Of a stretch of DNA of 64,000 bases, positions 53,056-61,834 are shown one piece after another. Position 1 is the stretch's first letter; each line of letters starts with the position of its first letter. The stretch spans positions 30,547 to 94,546 of the forward strand of contig BBYL01000037.1 in NCBI GenBank assembly GCA_001570385.1. The letters are read 5' to 3'. The notes under the pieces were generated by a model. The model ran no database searches, was not told the origin of the DNA, and saw only the letters and a program-made list of their open reading frames with translations. The DNA is from Microtetraspora glauca. Lineage in GTDB: Bacteria; Actinomycetota; Actinomycetes; Streptosporangiales; Streptosporangiaceae. Position numbers and translations under genes: made by a program.

Positions 53056-53493
53056 ATGGACGAGTTCACACGGGCACTGGGCTTCGACCCGGAGAAGTTC
53101 GCCCACGACGCGAACCGGCTCTTCGACCGAATGTCGGCGGCGCACCGGGAGGCCGACGGTATCACCGTACGCGCCGAGTCCGATGACGGCAGAGTCGCGG
53201 TCGACTACGCGACCAGCTCGGGCGTCACACGGATCGACATCGACCCGCGCGCGATGCGGATGGGCTCGGACGAGCTCGCCGAGACGATCGTCGCTCTGAT
53301 CCACCGGGCTCGCCACGATGCCGAGACCCGGGCGCGTGAGCGGGCGGCCGAGCATCTGGACCCGGCCAACTCGCTGATCGCCGATCGGCGGCTGCTCGGT
53401 GACCTGACCCGCGACGCGAGCAGGACGCTGGAGGAGAACCTCCGCGACGCCACCGAAATGATCGAGCGGCTCCGGGCGCTGATCCGCCCCTGA
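53056..53493 (+). CDS. YbaB/EbfC-like protein
   Basis: A 145-aa protein starting 3 bases after the WXG100-like stop. It has a central beta-sheet ('GITVRAESDDGRVAVDYATSSGVTRIDIDP') flanked by helices, matching the YbaB/EbfC nucleoid-associated fold. In actinobacteria such diverged YbaB-like proteins often sit beside WXG100 genes in ESX-type loci. A long C-terminal helix is rich in Arg and Glu. DNA binding is the family property and is not certain for this context. Confidence 0.65.
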   Translation: MDEFTRALGFDPEKFAHDANRLFDRMSAAHREADGITVRAESDDGRVAVDYATSSGVTRIDIDPRAMRMGSDELAETIVALIHRARHDAETRARERAAEHLDPANSLIADRRLLGDLTRDASRTLEENLRDATEMIERLRALIRP

Positions 53494-53712
53494 AGCCACT
53501 CACGTTGCTGCGGTCGCTGACGCCGTTGAGGTCGCTGAAGTCGCTGAAGTCGCTGAATCCCTGACGTTACTCAGGTCGTGTAGACCCTGACGCCGCTGAA
53601 GTTGGTCAGATCGCTGAAGTCGCTGATGCTTCTGACGCCGCTGATCCGCTGACGGCCGTAACACCATGACATCGTTACGCCGCTGGACACTGTGACGCCG
53701 CTGGACACCGCA
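53494..53712. repeat. Degenerate short-repeat intergenic region
   Basis: This 219-base gap contains many imperfect copies of GTCGCTGA and TGACGCCGCTG, for example three consecutive GTCGCTGAA units at about 53532-53558. It has stops in all frames and no gene that I can support. It looks like slippage-generated sequence between two convergent units. Confidence 0.6.
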
Positions 53713-53747
53713 AGGTGCGGGCCGCCTGTGGCAGACGGCCCGCACCT
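53713..53747. terminator. Bidirectional terminator between YbaB-like gene and kdp operon
   Basis: AGGTGCGGGCCG (53713-53724) pairs perfectly with CGGCCCGCACCT (53736-53747) around an 11-base loop. It lies 5 bases past the kdpC stop and downstream of the convergent YbaB-like gene, so it can end both transcripts. Confidence 0.85.
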
Positions 53748-53752
53748 CCTGT

Positions 53753-54622
53753 TCACCCCTTGTCCAGCGCCAGATTGAGCGCGAGAACGTTCACGGCGGG
53801 TTCTCCCATGAAGCCGAGGGCTCGCCCGGTCGTGTTGTCCGTGATGAGCCGCCTGACCCGCTCCAGCGGGATGCCCCGCTCCTTTGCGACTCGGGGCGCC
53901 TGGAGCTCGGCGTACGCGACCGAGATGTGCGGGTCGAGGCCGGAGCCGCTCGCGGTGACCGCGTCCGCCGGGACGACGGCCCGCGCCGCGCCTCGCACCG
54001 GGACGGTCCGGCCGGCGGCCAGGTCCTCGCCGGGCTTGGCGCACTCGACCGGCACGCCCTGGTATCCGGCGATGAACGGCTTCGCCGGACATGCCTGGTT
54101 GGCGCTGACCACCCGGGTCGGCGTGCCGACGGCCGGGAAGACCTTGAGAACCGCCCCGACCCCATCGCCCGTGCAGTACGGCCGGGCGCCGCTGACGCCT
54201 TCGAGCGCGCCCACGGCCACGCTACGCGCGCAGACCAGCGTCAGGAGACGCTGCTTGCCTTCCTTGGCGGCGTCGTCGGCGCCGTTCGGGTCGGGCAGGA
54301 CGTCAATGACGTCCTCGGGGCCGAGGTTGCTGGCGGAGCTGGCCAGCATGTCGTAACCGTCCCCGGCCGCGCTCGGGCGGCTCTGGAAGTACTTCTTGAT
54401 CGGGTTGCCGTCCTTGTCGGTGAACGACTGCCCGACGAGGGCGCTGCCGACGTCCGCGCCGTCCTTCTGGACGAGGGAGCCGTTGGCCTTGCCGTTGAGC
54501 ACGGCCTGGGCGACACCGGTGACCGCGAGCGGGTAGGCGGCTCCGAGAACCACGGTCAGCACGAGCAGCGCGCGAACCGCGGCGAGGTGCTGGCGGATCC
54601 AGCCTGGCAGACGTTCCATCAT
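53753..54622 (-). CDS. kdpC: K+-transporting ATPase subunit C
   Basis: A 289-aa protein with one N-terminal membrane helix ('AVRALLVLTVVLGAAYPLAVTG') and the KdpC motifs 'SLVGQSF'-type ('GSALVGQSFTD'), 'YFQSRPSA', 'SGSGLDPHIS' and 'NVLALNLALD'. It is about 100 residues longer than the usual 190, owing to a central insert (about residues 95-190). KdpC stabilises the KdpFABC complex and raises the affinity of the pump for ATP. The ATG overlaps the kdpB stop (ATGA). It is the last gene of the operon. Confidence 0.95.
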   Translation of the reverse strand: MMERLPGWIRQHLAAVRALLVLTVVLGAAYPLAVTGVAQAVLNGKANGSLVQKDGADVGSALVGQSFTDKDGNPIKKYFQSRPSAAGDGYDMLASSASNLGPEDVIDVLPDPNGADDAAKEGKQRLLTLVCARSVAVGALEGVSGARPYCTGDGVGAVLKVFPAVGTPTRVVSANQACPAKPFIAGYQGVPVECAKPGEDLAAGRTVPVRGAARAVVPADAVTASGSGLDPHISVAYAELQAPRVAKERGIPLERVRRLITDNTTGRALGFMGEPAVNVLALNLALDKG

Positions 54623-56754
54623 GACATCCCCGGAAGGAACTGGATGAACAGGTCGATGAGCTTGATCCCGATGAACGGCGCCACGATGCCGCCCAGGCCG
54701 TACACGTACAGGTTGCGGGAGAGCAGTTTGGAGGCGCTGGAGGGGCGGTAGCGCACCCCGCGCAGAGCCAGCGGGATCAGCGCGACGATCACGAGCGCGT
54801 TGAAGACGACCGCCGACAACACCGCCGACTGCGGGCTGGCCAGGCGCATGATGTTGAGCACGTCCAGCCCGGGATAGACCGCCGCGAAGATCGCGGGAAT
54901 GATCGCGAAATACTTGGCGATGTCGTTGGCGATCGAGAACGTGGTCAGCGCGCCGCGGGTGATCAGGAGCTGCTTGCCGATCTCGACGATCTCGATGAGC
55001 TTGGTGGGGTTGGAGTCGAGATCGACCATGTTGCCCGCCTCCTTGGCGGCGGACGTGCCGGTGTTCATGGCCACGCCGACGTCGGCCTGCGCGAGCGCGG
55101 GCGCGTCGTTGGTGCCGTCACCGGTCATGGCGACCAGGCGACCGCCCTCCTGCTCCTTCTTGATCAGGGCGAGCTTGTCCTCGGGGGTGGCCTCGGCGAG
55201 GAAGTCGTCCACCCCGGCCTCGTCCGCGATCGCCTTGGCGGTCAGCGGGTTGTCGCCGGTGATCATGACGGTGCGGATGCCCATCCGGCGCATCTCGTCG
55301 AACCGTTCCCGCATCCCGGCCTTGACCACGTCCTTGAGGTGGATCACGCCCAGGACCCGGGCCTTTCCATCGGCGATCTCCCCCACCACCAGTGGGGTGC
55401 CTCCGGACGCGGAGATGCCGTCGACCAGGTGTCCGACCTCTTCGGTCGGGTGCCCGCCACCGTCCCGGATCCATTTCATGACCGCGGTGGCCGCGCCCTT
55501 GCGCACCTGGCGGCCGTCGACGTCCACGCCCGACATGCGGGTCTGGGCGGTGAACGGCACCCACACCGCGTGGGTCAACTCGCCCGGCCGGCGCTCGCGC
55601 AGGCCGTGTGCCTCCTTGGCGTGGACCACGATCGAGCGGCCCTCGGGGGTCTCGTCGGCGAGGCTGGCCAACTGGGCCGCCGTGGCCAGCTCGTCGGCGC
55701 CGACACCGCTCGCGGGGACGAACTCGGACGCCTGCCGGTTGCCCAGGGTGATGGTGCCGGTCTTGTCCAGCAGCAGCGTGCTGACATCGCCCGCCGCCTC
55801 CACCGCCCGGCCGCTCATCGCGAGCACGTTGCGCTGCACCAGCCGATCCATGCCCGCGATGCCGATCGCGGACAACAGCGCGCCGATCGTGGTCGGGATC
55901 AGGCACACCACCAACGAGATCAGCACCACGCCGGTGACCCCGTCGCCGGTCAGGGCGAGCGAGTCCGGCACGCCGGGGTTGACGCCCTTGGAGTAGATCG
56001 CGAGGGGCTGCATGGTCGCGGTGGCGACAAGGAAGATGATCGTGAGCGCGGCCAGCAGGATGTTCAGCGCGATCTCGTTGGGCGTCTTCTGCCGGTTGGC
56101 GCCCTCGACCAGCGAGATCATCCGGTCGATGAAGCTCTCCCCCGGCTTCTGGGTGATCTGGACGATGATCTGGTCGGACAGCACCTTCGTGCCGCCGGTC
56201 ACCGCCGACCTGTCCCCGCCGGACTCGCGGATCACCGGCGCCGACTCACCGGTGATCGCCGACTCGTCGACGGAGGCGATGCCCTCGACCACGTCACCGT
56301 CCCCGGGGATGATCTCCCCGGCCTCGACGATCACGAAGTCCCCCTGCCGCAGTTCGGGAGCTCCGACCGTGTCCCACCGGCCGGGGTCGTTCCGGTCCAT
56401 GAGGCGGCGGGCGACGGTGTCGCGCTTGGCCGCGCGCAGCGTCGCGGCCTGGGCCTTGCCCCGGCCCTCCGCCACGGCCTCGGCCAGGTTGGCGAAGACC
56501 ACGGTCAGCCACAGCCACACCACGATCGCCCAGGCGAAGGCCGACGGGGTGACGACGGCCAGCACGGTGGTGAGTGCGGCGCCGATCTCGACGACGAGCA
56601 TGACCGGGTTGCGCCACAGAGTGGCGGGGTTGAGCTTGCGCAGCGCGTCCGGCAGCGACCGGAGCATCTGCTTGGGGTCCAGCAGGCCGCCGCCGACCCG
56701 GCCCTTCCTTGGGGCGGGGGCGCGACCCGGCGCTTCGAGCGCGGGTGTTGACAT
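54619..56754 (-). CDS. kdpB: K+-transporting P-type ATPase subunit B
   Basis: A 711-aa P-type ATPase. It has the phosphorylation motif DKTGTITLG (Asp about 330), 'AVTGGTKVLSD' and 'DESAITGESAPVIRESGGD' in the actuator, 'KGA' in the nucleotide domain, and 'MTGDGTNDAPALAQADVGVAMNTGT' near the hinge (positions about 540-565). Together with KdpA it drives high-affinity K+ uptake at very low external K+. Length is normal. It is separated from kdpA by one base. No frameshift or missing residue is visible. Confidence 0.97.
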   Translation of the reverse strand: MSTPALEAPGRAPAPRKGRVGGGLLDPKQMLRSLPDALRKLNPATLWRNPVMLVVEIGAALTTVLAVVTPSAFAWAIVVWLWLTVVFANLAEAVAEGRGKAQAATLRAAKRDTVARRLMDRNDPGRWDTVGAPELRQGDFVIVEAGEIIPGDGDVVEGIASVDESAITGESAPVIRESGGDRSAVTGGTKVLSDQIIVQITQKPGESFIDRMISLVEGANRQKTPNEIALNILLAALTIIFLVATATMQPLAIYSKGVNPGVPDSLALTGDGVTGVVLISLVVCLIPTTIGALLSAIGIAGMDRLVQRNVLAMSGRAVEAAGDVSTLLLDKTGTITLGNRQASEFVPASGVGADELATAAQLASLADETPEGRSIVVHAKEAHGLRERRPGELTHAVWVPFTAQTRMSGVDVDGRQVRKGAATAVMKWIRDGGGHPTEEVGHLVDGISASGGTPLVVGEIADGKARVLGVIHLKDVVKAGMRERFDEMRRMGIRTVMITGDNPLTAKAIADEAGVDDFLAEATPEDKLALIKKEQEGGRLVAMTGDGTNDAPALAQADVGVAMNTGTSAAKEAGNMVDLDSNPTKLIEIVEIGKQLLITRGALTTFSIANDIAKYFAIIPAIFAAVYPGLDVLNIMRLASPQSAVLSAVVFNALVIVALIPLALRGVRYRPSSASKLLSRNLYVYGLGGIVAPFIGIKLIDLFIQFLPGMS

Positions 56755-56755
56755 G

Positions 56756-58417
56756 TCAGTGAATTCCTTCTGCGAGCGGCCCGAGCGCCAGAGCGGGGAG
56801 GAAGGTGAGGCCGACCAGGATGATCGTGACGCCGACCACCATGCCGACGAACTGGGGGCGGTGGGTGGGCAGCGTGCCCGCCGAGGCCGGAGTGGGCGAC
56901 TGCCTGGCCAGCGATCCGGCCAGACCCAACACGAACACGATCGGCAGGAACCGACCCAGTGCCATGCACAGGCCGAGCGCGACGTCGTACCAGGGAGTGT
57001 TGACGGTGAGACCGCCGAACGCCGAACCGTTGTTGTTGGAGGCGCTGGTGAAGGCGTAGAGCACCTCCGACAGGCCGTGCGCGCCGCCGTTCAGCATGCT
57101 CGCGCGCTGTTCCGCCGACCCCATCGCCAGCGCGGTGCCGACCAGCACGAGTACGGGGGTGACCAGGAAGTACATCGACGCGAGCTTGATCTCGCGTGCG
57201 CCGATCTTCTTGCCGAGGTATTCGGGGGTGCGCCCGACCATCAGACCGGCGACGAAGACGGTGATCACCGCGAGGACGAGCATGCCGTACAGGCCAGCGC
57301 CCACGCCGCCGGGCGCGACCTCGCCCAGCATCATGTTGAACATGGTGATCATGCCGCCGAGCGCGGTGTAGGAGTCGTGGAAGGAGTTCACCGCGCCGGT
57401 CGAGGTGAGCGTGGTGGCGGCGCCGAAGGTGCCGGAGTTCGCCACCCCGAACCTGACCTCCTTACCCTCCATCGCGGCCCCGACCGCCTGCGGGACCGTG
57501 CCGTTGTGCGCGATCTCCAGTCCGGTCAGCACGCCAACGCTGGTGATGGCCAGCACGCCCATGACCGCGACGATGGCGTACCCCTGTCGCTTGTCACCGA
57601 CGATGCGGCCGAAGGTGCGTGGCAGCGCGAACGGCAGCATGAGGATCGCGAAGATCTCGACCCAGTTGGTCCAGCTGGTGGCGTTCTCGAAGGGGTGGGC
57701 CGAGTTGGCGTTGTAGAAACCGCCGCCGTTGTTGCCCATCTCCTTGATGATCTCCTGGCTGGCCACCGGACCACCGGTGATCGCCTGTTCCCCACCGGCC
57801 AGCGTCGTGATCGTGTGCGGATCGGCGAAGTTCTGGATCAGGCCGCCCGCGACCAGGACCAGGGCGCCGACGAAGGCCAGGGGCAACAGGACGCGGATCG
57901 AGCCGCGGACCAGGTCCACCCAGAAGTTGCCCAGCTCATCGGTCTTCTTACGGGCGAAACCGCGGACCAGCGCGATCGCGACCGCCATGCCGACCGCGGC
58001 CGACACGAAGTTCTGTACGGCGAGGCCGGCCATCTGCACCAGGTGACCCATCGTGGACTCACCCGAGTACGCCTGCCAGTTGGTGTTGGTCACGAAGCTG
58101 ACCGCGGTGTTCCACGCGATGTGGTCGGGCACCGGGGCGAAGCCCAGGGAGAGGAACAGCTTGTCCTGCAGGCGCTGGAAGGCGTACAGGAACAGGATCG
58201 AGACGGCGGAGAACGCCAGCACGCTGCGGGCGTAGACGGTCCAACGCTGCTCCGTGTCGGGCTGGACGCCGATCAGGCGATAGATCACCCGCTCGAAGGC
58301 GTAGTGCCGGGTGCTGGTGTAGACGCGGTACATGTAGTCGCCGAGCGGCCGGTGCACGACCGCGAGGGCGACGACCATGGACGCGATGAAGACGATTCCC
58401 GCTGCGGTCGGCGACAT
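56756..58417 (-). CDS. kdpA: K+-transporting ATPase channel-like subunit A
   Basis: A 553-aa membrane protein with the four-fold K+-filter architecture of the superfamily of K+ transporters. Recognisable pieces are 'TNTNWQAYSGESTMGHLVQMAGL', 'NNGGGFYNANSAHPFENAT', 'NSFHDSYTALGGM' and 'NNNGSAFGGL' (filter loops, listed separately). Its ATG overlaps the kdpF stop (ATGA). It selects and translocates K+ while KdpB hydrolyses ATP. Confidence 0.97.
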   Translation of the reverse strand: MSPTAAGIVFIASMVVALAVVHRPLGDYMYRVYTSTRHYAFERVIYRLIGVQPDTEQRWTVYARSVLAFSAVSILFLYAFQRLQDKLFLSLGFAPVPDHIAWNTAVSFVTNTNWQAYSGESTMGHLVQMAGLAVQNFVSAAVGMAVAIALVRGFARKKTDELGNFWVDLVRGSIRVLLPLAFVGALVLVAGGLIQNFADPHTITTLAGGEQAITGGPVASQEIIKEMGNNGGGFYNANSAHPFENATSWTNWVEIFAILMLPFALPRTFGRIVGDKRQGYAIVAVMGVLAITSVGVLTGLEIAHNGTVPQAVGAAMEGKEVRFGVANSGTFGAATTLTSTGAVNSFHDSYTALGGMITMFNMMLGEVAPGGVGAGLYGMLVLAVITVFVAGLMVGRTPEYLGKKIGAREIKLASMYFLVTPVLVLVGTALAMGSAEQRASMLNGGAHGLSEVLYAFTSASNNNGSAFGGLTVNTPWYDVALGLCMALGRFLPIVFVLGLAGSLARQSPTPASAGTLPTHRPQFVGMVVGVTIILVGLTFLPALALGPLAEGIH

Positions 58418-58506
58418 CAGAACCGCTCCGGGAACAGCAGGGCCGCGACCATGAAGATCACGAGACCGATGGTCACGACCAGGCCGGTCGCGTTGACCAC
58501 GCTCAC
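58417..58506 (-). CDS. kdpF: K+-transporting ATPase small subunit F
   Basis: A 29-residue single-helix peptide beginning at GTG 58506 (VSVVNATGLVVTIGLVIF) and ending in FPERF, the typical KdpF C-terminus ('YPERF' in relatives). It overlaps kdpA by ATGA and its GTG overlaps the stop of another tiny ORF upstream. KdpF is a lipid-like stabiliser of the Kdp complex. It is too short for most ORF callers. Confidence 0.85.
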   Translation of the reverse strand: MSVVNATGLVVTIGLVIFMVAALLFPERF

Positions 58507-58586
58507 AGCCGCTCCACCGCCTTCACGACGAGCCCGAGAACCGCGAAGATCGCGATCGTCAGGGCGACGAAGATGACGTCAGCCAT
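58503..58586 (-). CDS. 27-aa membrane peptide at the head of the kdp operon
   Basis: ATG at 58586 with GAGGAG 7 bases before it opens MADVIFVALTIAIFAVLGLV followed by VKAVERL. It is one hydrophobic helix with a basic C-terminal end. The stop overlaps the kdpF start (GTGA). The strong ribosome site and the chain of overlaps argue that it is translated. It may be a second Kdp micro-subunit; I know no established name for it. Confidence 0.7.
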   Translation of the reverse strand: MADVIFVALTIAIFAVLGLVVKAVERL

Positions 58587-58615
58587 CCCCAACTCCTCAG
58601 ATGCCGGATAACGTG

Positions 58616-58645
58616 CCTCGGGCCGCCCAGATGGACGGCCCGAGG
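58616..58645 (-). promoter_or_regulatory. Hairpin in the kdp 5' leader
   Basis: CCTCGGGCCG (58616-58625) pairs perfectly with CGGCCCGAGG (58636-58645) around a 10-base loop, about 30 bases before the first kdp start codon. There is no U-run, so it is not an ordinary terminator in this direction. It could be an operator, an mRNA-stabilising stem or part of a riboswitch. I could not match it to the c-di-AMP riboswitch by eye. Confidence 0.4.
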
Positions 58646-58798
58646 TAAGCAAATCGCGGGTTTTGGGAGATTTCGCTCCTTCTTGACGGCTTTCCTACGC
58701 CGCCCGGATGATTATTGACAGCATTCCTACGCCCACGGTCGACGGGCGATCCGCCGCGCACGACGCCGGGCTCTCGCACTCGGGGATACCGTCCCGCG

Positions 58799-59106
<308 letters not shown>

Positions 59107-59196
59107 CAGCACGGTGGCACCACCGGCACACCCACCCCCTCACTGAACCGTGTCGGCGGCGGCGACACTCCGAGCGCGGCGAGCGCCGGAGACCGG

Positions 59197-59299
59197 CAGA
59201 CCAGCAGGCGCGGCAGACCAGCAGGCGCGGCAGACCAGCAGGCGCGGCAGACCAGCAGGCGCGGCAGACCGGCAGGCGCGGCAGGCGCGGCAGGCGCGG
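59197..59299. repeat. 17-base tandem repeat array
   Basis: CAGACCAGCAGGCGCGG occurs head to tail at 59197, 59214, 59231 and 59248. A fifth copy with one change starts at 59265, then two 9-base partial units CAGGCGCGG follow to 59299. The unit length is not a multiple of three and no gene covers it. It ends 24 bases before the stop codon of the MFS gene on the other strand. Confidence 0.9.
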
Positions 59300-59322
59300 C
59301 GCACTGCCGACACACCCACACC

Positions 59323-60507
59323 TCACCGAACTGTTCCCGCGGCGGCGATCGACGCGGCCCGGCGCCTGAGCCTGGCGTCGGCCACGAGGACGGCCAGGGC
59401 GAGGAGCGAAGCCGCGGCGGCGGCGATCGGCAACGCGGTGACGTGTCCCTTCTCCACGATCACTCCCCCGAACCCGCCCGCGACCGCCGACCCGATGTGC
59501 ATGGCAGAGGAGTTGAGCGAGATCGCCACGGCCGAGGCCCTCGGCTCCAGCCGCAGGATGCGGGCCTGCTGCGGCACCGGGACCATCCAGGCGGCGAGAG
59601 CCCACACGCATACCGCCACATAGGCGCCCGGCAGGCTCCGGGCGATCGCCGTGAAGGCGACGAGCGCCACGGTGACCCAGATCAGCGCCACCGACAGCAC
59701 TCGCTCTGGGCCGAACCTGTCGGTGAACCGTCCCGCGAACGCGTTGCCGGCCAGTCCCGCGACGCCGAAGACGATCAACAAGGCCGCCAGCTGCACGACA
59801 GTGATCCCCGCTGTCTCAGCCAGCAACGGCCCCAGATAGAGCAGGACGGTGAATCCGGCGCACTGCGTGGCCGCGCTGACCGCCAGCAGTCTCAGCACGC
59901 GCGGGTTACGCAGCACGCCGACCCGCTCGCTCAGGCCGATCACGCCGGGCCGGGGGATCACGCCCAGTCCCCGGAACAGACCGAGCGTCGCCACCAGCGC
60001 GAGTACGGAGATCATCACGAAGGCGGCCCGCCATCCGACCGCCGCGGCAAGCAGGGTGCCGAGGGGAACGCCCAGAATCGCGGCGGCGGAGAATCCCATG
60101 GTGACCACGGCCAGTGCCCTCGCGGTCCTCTCGGGCGGCGCGATCCGGGCCGCGGCGGCCATGGCGGCCGGAGTGTAGAGCGCGGCGGTCAGCGCCGCCA
60201 GGACGCGCGAGCCCAGCAGCAGCGGATACGACGGCGCTGTCGCGGACACGAGATTGGCAACGGCGAAGCCCGCAAGCGCCCAGCTGAGCAGCCGTCGCCG
60301 GTCGACGTTCGAGGTGACGACCGCCAGGACCGGCGCGCCGAAGGCGTACGCGACAGCGAACACCGTGGCGAGCTGGCCCGCTGTGGCCACGGACACGTGC
60401 ATGTCGCTCGCGATGGACGGCAGGACCCCGACGATCAGGTCCTTGTCCGTCCCCACCACGAACACGGCCAGAGCAAGGACATAGACGCCGATCGGCATGC
60501 GCAACAC
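59323..60507 (-). CDS. MFS drug exporter (DHA1, Cmx/CmrA-like)
   Basis: A 394-aa 12-helix transporter starting at GTG 60507 or ATG 60498. 'PIGVYVLALAVFVVGTDKDLIVGVLPSIASDM' (first helix) has the acidic residue seen in the Cmx/CmrA chloramphenicol-type efflux group. 'LAVVTSNVDRRRLLSW' is the family's loop motif between helices 2 and 3, and 'GSRVLAALTAALYTPAAMAAA' follows. Natural substrates are unknown. It is divergent from an empty repeat-rich region and has no close functional neighbour. Confidence 0.88.
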   Translation of the reverse strand: MLRMPIGVYVLALAVFVVGTDKDLIVGVLPSIASDMHVSVATAGQLATVFAVAYAFGAPVLAVVTSNVDRRRLLSWALAGFAVANLVSATAPSYPLLLGSRVLAALTAALYTPAAMAAAARIAPPERTARALAVVTMGFSAAAILGVPLGTLLAAAVGWRAAFVMISVLALVATLGLFRGLGVIPRPGVIGLSERVGVLRNPRVLRLLAVSAATQCAGFTVLLYLGPLLAETAGITVVQLAALLIVFGVAGLAGNAFAGRFTDRFGPERVLSVALIWVTVALVAFTAIARSLPGAYVAVCVWALAAWMVPVPQQARILRLEPRASAVAISLNSSAMHIGSAVAGGFGGVIVEKGHVTALPIAAAAASLLALAVLVADARLRRRAASIAAAGTVR

Positions 60508-61265
60508 CGTTCACTCAGGAAACACATCGCCGACCATAATGAAACAGCGTTCCGCTATGCGTAAAGCTCTCGCGGTCGGATCGGCGGCCCGCGGATCGTG
60601 GCCCCAAGGTCGCGAGTTGCAGACCGCGAGCCGCAGATCAACTCCCGGCATTGACCTTCGGTAAGCCGGACTCCATTCCGGGGCAAGGCTCAACCAAGCC
60701 ATCAACGGAACCGCATCGACACCCAGACCTTCTCCGAACCGGCCCCCGGATTGAACCCTTCGAACGAAGCCGGGCCAGCGCCGGAAACGGAGCCAGGGCC
60801 GACCCCGGAGCCAACCGACTGGGTTCGGGCAGCCTCCGAGCTCTCGGGCCAGACCTTCGCATCGGCCACCTGGCCTGGCCCCCCGGAAGCCGAACTCATT
60901 CTGGGGCGACATACGAAACAGCCCACGAGACAGTCCACGAGCGGGATGCAGTTGATCACCAGGGCGGGGCTCCAGGGCGCCTTCTGGGACAACTTCCGGG
61001 TCGAGCCCGGATCGGCACGCCGTTCAGCACGGCATTCGGCACGGCGTCCAGCACCGCGGTCAGCACCGCGGTCAGCACGGCCTTCAGCACGGCGTTCGCG
61101 CGGCGTTCAGCACACCGTCCAGCACAGCGGTCAGCACCGCGGTCAGCACGGCCTTCAGCACGGCGTTCGGCGGCGTTCGGCAGGGCGCGACGGGCGGACG
61201 GTCGTGATCGAATTCCCTCATTTCCATAGGCGCACTCCGGCCCACCCCCCAAGCGGCATCGACCC
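60508..61265. repeat. Gene-less region with a 53-base direct repeat
   Basis: A 53-base unit is present at 61046-61098 and 61117-61169 with one mismatch (period 71). It is itself made of GCACSGCG/TTCA-type sub-repeats. Open frames cross the region on both strands (for example 60751-61269 plus), but they have repeat-derived Ala/Arg/Ser composition and no recognisable domain. The first 150 bases after the MFS start probably carry its promoter; I cannot place boxes. Confidence 0.6.
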
Positions 61266-61294
61266 TTGACATAAATCTGAAGTTCCGGATGCTT
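61266..61294 (+). promoter_or_regulatory. Candidate promoter of the RsbW/RsbV pair
   Basis: A consensus TTGACA at 61266-61271 is followed about 16-17 bases later by GATGCT/ATGCTT, in an AT-rich stretch 42 bases before the first start codon. The -35 box is good and the -10 box weak. Confidence 0.4.
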
Positions 61295-61335
61295 TTCCTC
61301 CCGTTTGGTCCCACCTCTTTCTGAGAAGAACACGA

Positions 61336-61806
61336 ATGGATGGTGGGTCGCGAAAGGAAATACCGACCGTGCCTGATGCCGAGAGTTCGCCGGATTCCAT
61401 CGAAGAGCTGGAACTCGATTCCAGCGTGGACAGCATAATCAAGGCCGGGGAAATCGCCACTCATTTCGCCCGCCGGGTCGGGCTCAATGAGGACGACTGC
61501 TACCGTCTCGGCCTGGCGGTCCACGAGGCCGTCGCCAACGCCGTCATACATGGCAACCGGTACGCACCGGACAAGAGAATCCACCTGCGGATTTCCGCCA
61601 GACCAGACCGCGTGACGGTGACCATCCGCGACGAAGGCGAAGGGTTCGATTCAAGCAGCGCCGCCGACGCGCCGATCACTGGGAATCTGAGCAGGTCAGG
61701 TCGCGGGCTGCTGCTGATAAGGGAACTCGTCGACGAACTGTCCGCGCGCCACCACGACGATTCGCCGGGCACCGAATTGTGCCTGACGAAACACGTCCGC
61801 CACTGA
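61336..61806 (+). CDS. RsbW-type anti-sigma factor / serine kinase
   Basis: A 156-aa protein with a GHKL ATPase fold: N box 'HEAVANAVIHGN', G1 box 'DEGEGFD' and G2 box 'GRGLLLIRELVDEL'. Start is ATG 61336 (GAGAAG before it) or GTG 61369 (AAAGGA before it). RsbW-like kinases bind a sigma factor and phosphorylate an anti-anti-sigma partner. That partner is encoded 28 bases downstream, but no sigma gene lies in view, so the target sigma must be elsewhere. Confidence 0.88.
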   Translation: MDGGSRKEIPTVPDAESSPDSIEELELDSSVDSIIKAGEIATHFARRVGLNEDDCYRLGLAVHEAVANAVIHGNRYAPDKRIHLRISARPDRVTVTIRDEGEGFDSSSAADAPITGNLSRSGRGLLLIRELVDELSARHHDDSPGTELCLTKHVRH

Positions 61807-61834
61807 ACCACCCCACCGAAGAAAGGATCCCGTA

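Noticed and set aside
59197..59299. CRISPR-like array
   Set aside because: The 17-base units are directly adjacent with no spacers and no cas genes are near, so this is a plain tandem repeat.
60651..61269. Plus-strand open frames before the RsbW gene
   Set aside because: The C-terminal half is repeat-derived, there is no ribosome site and no domain; the composition is unlike neighbouring genes.
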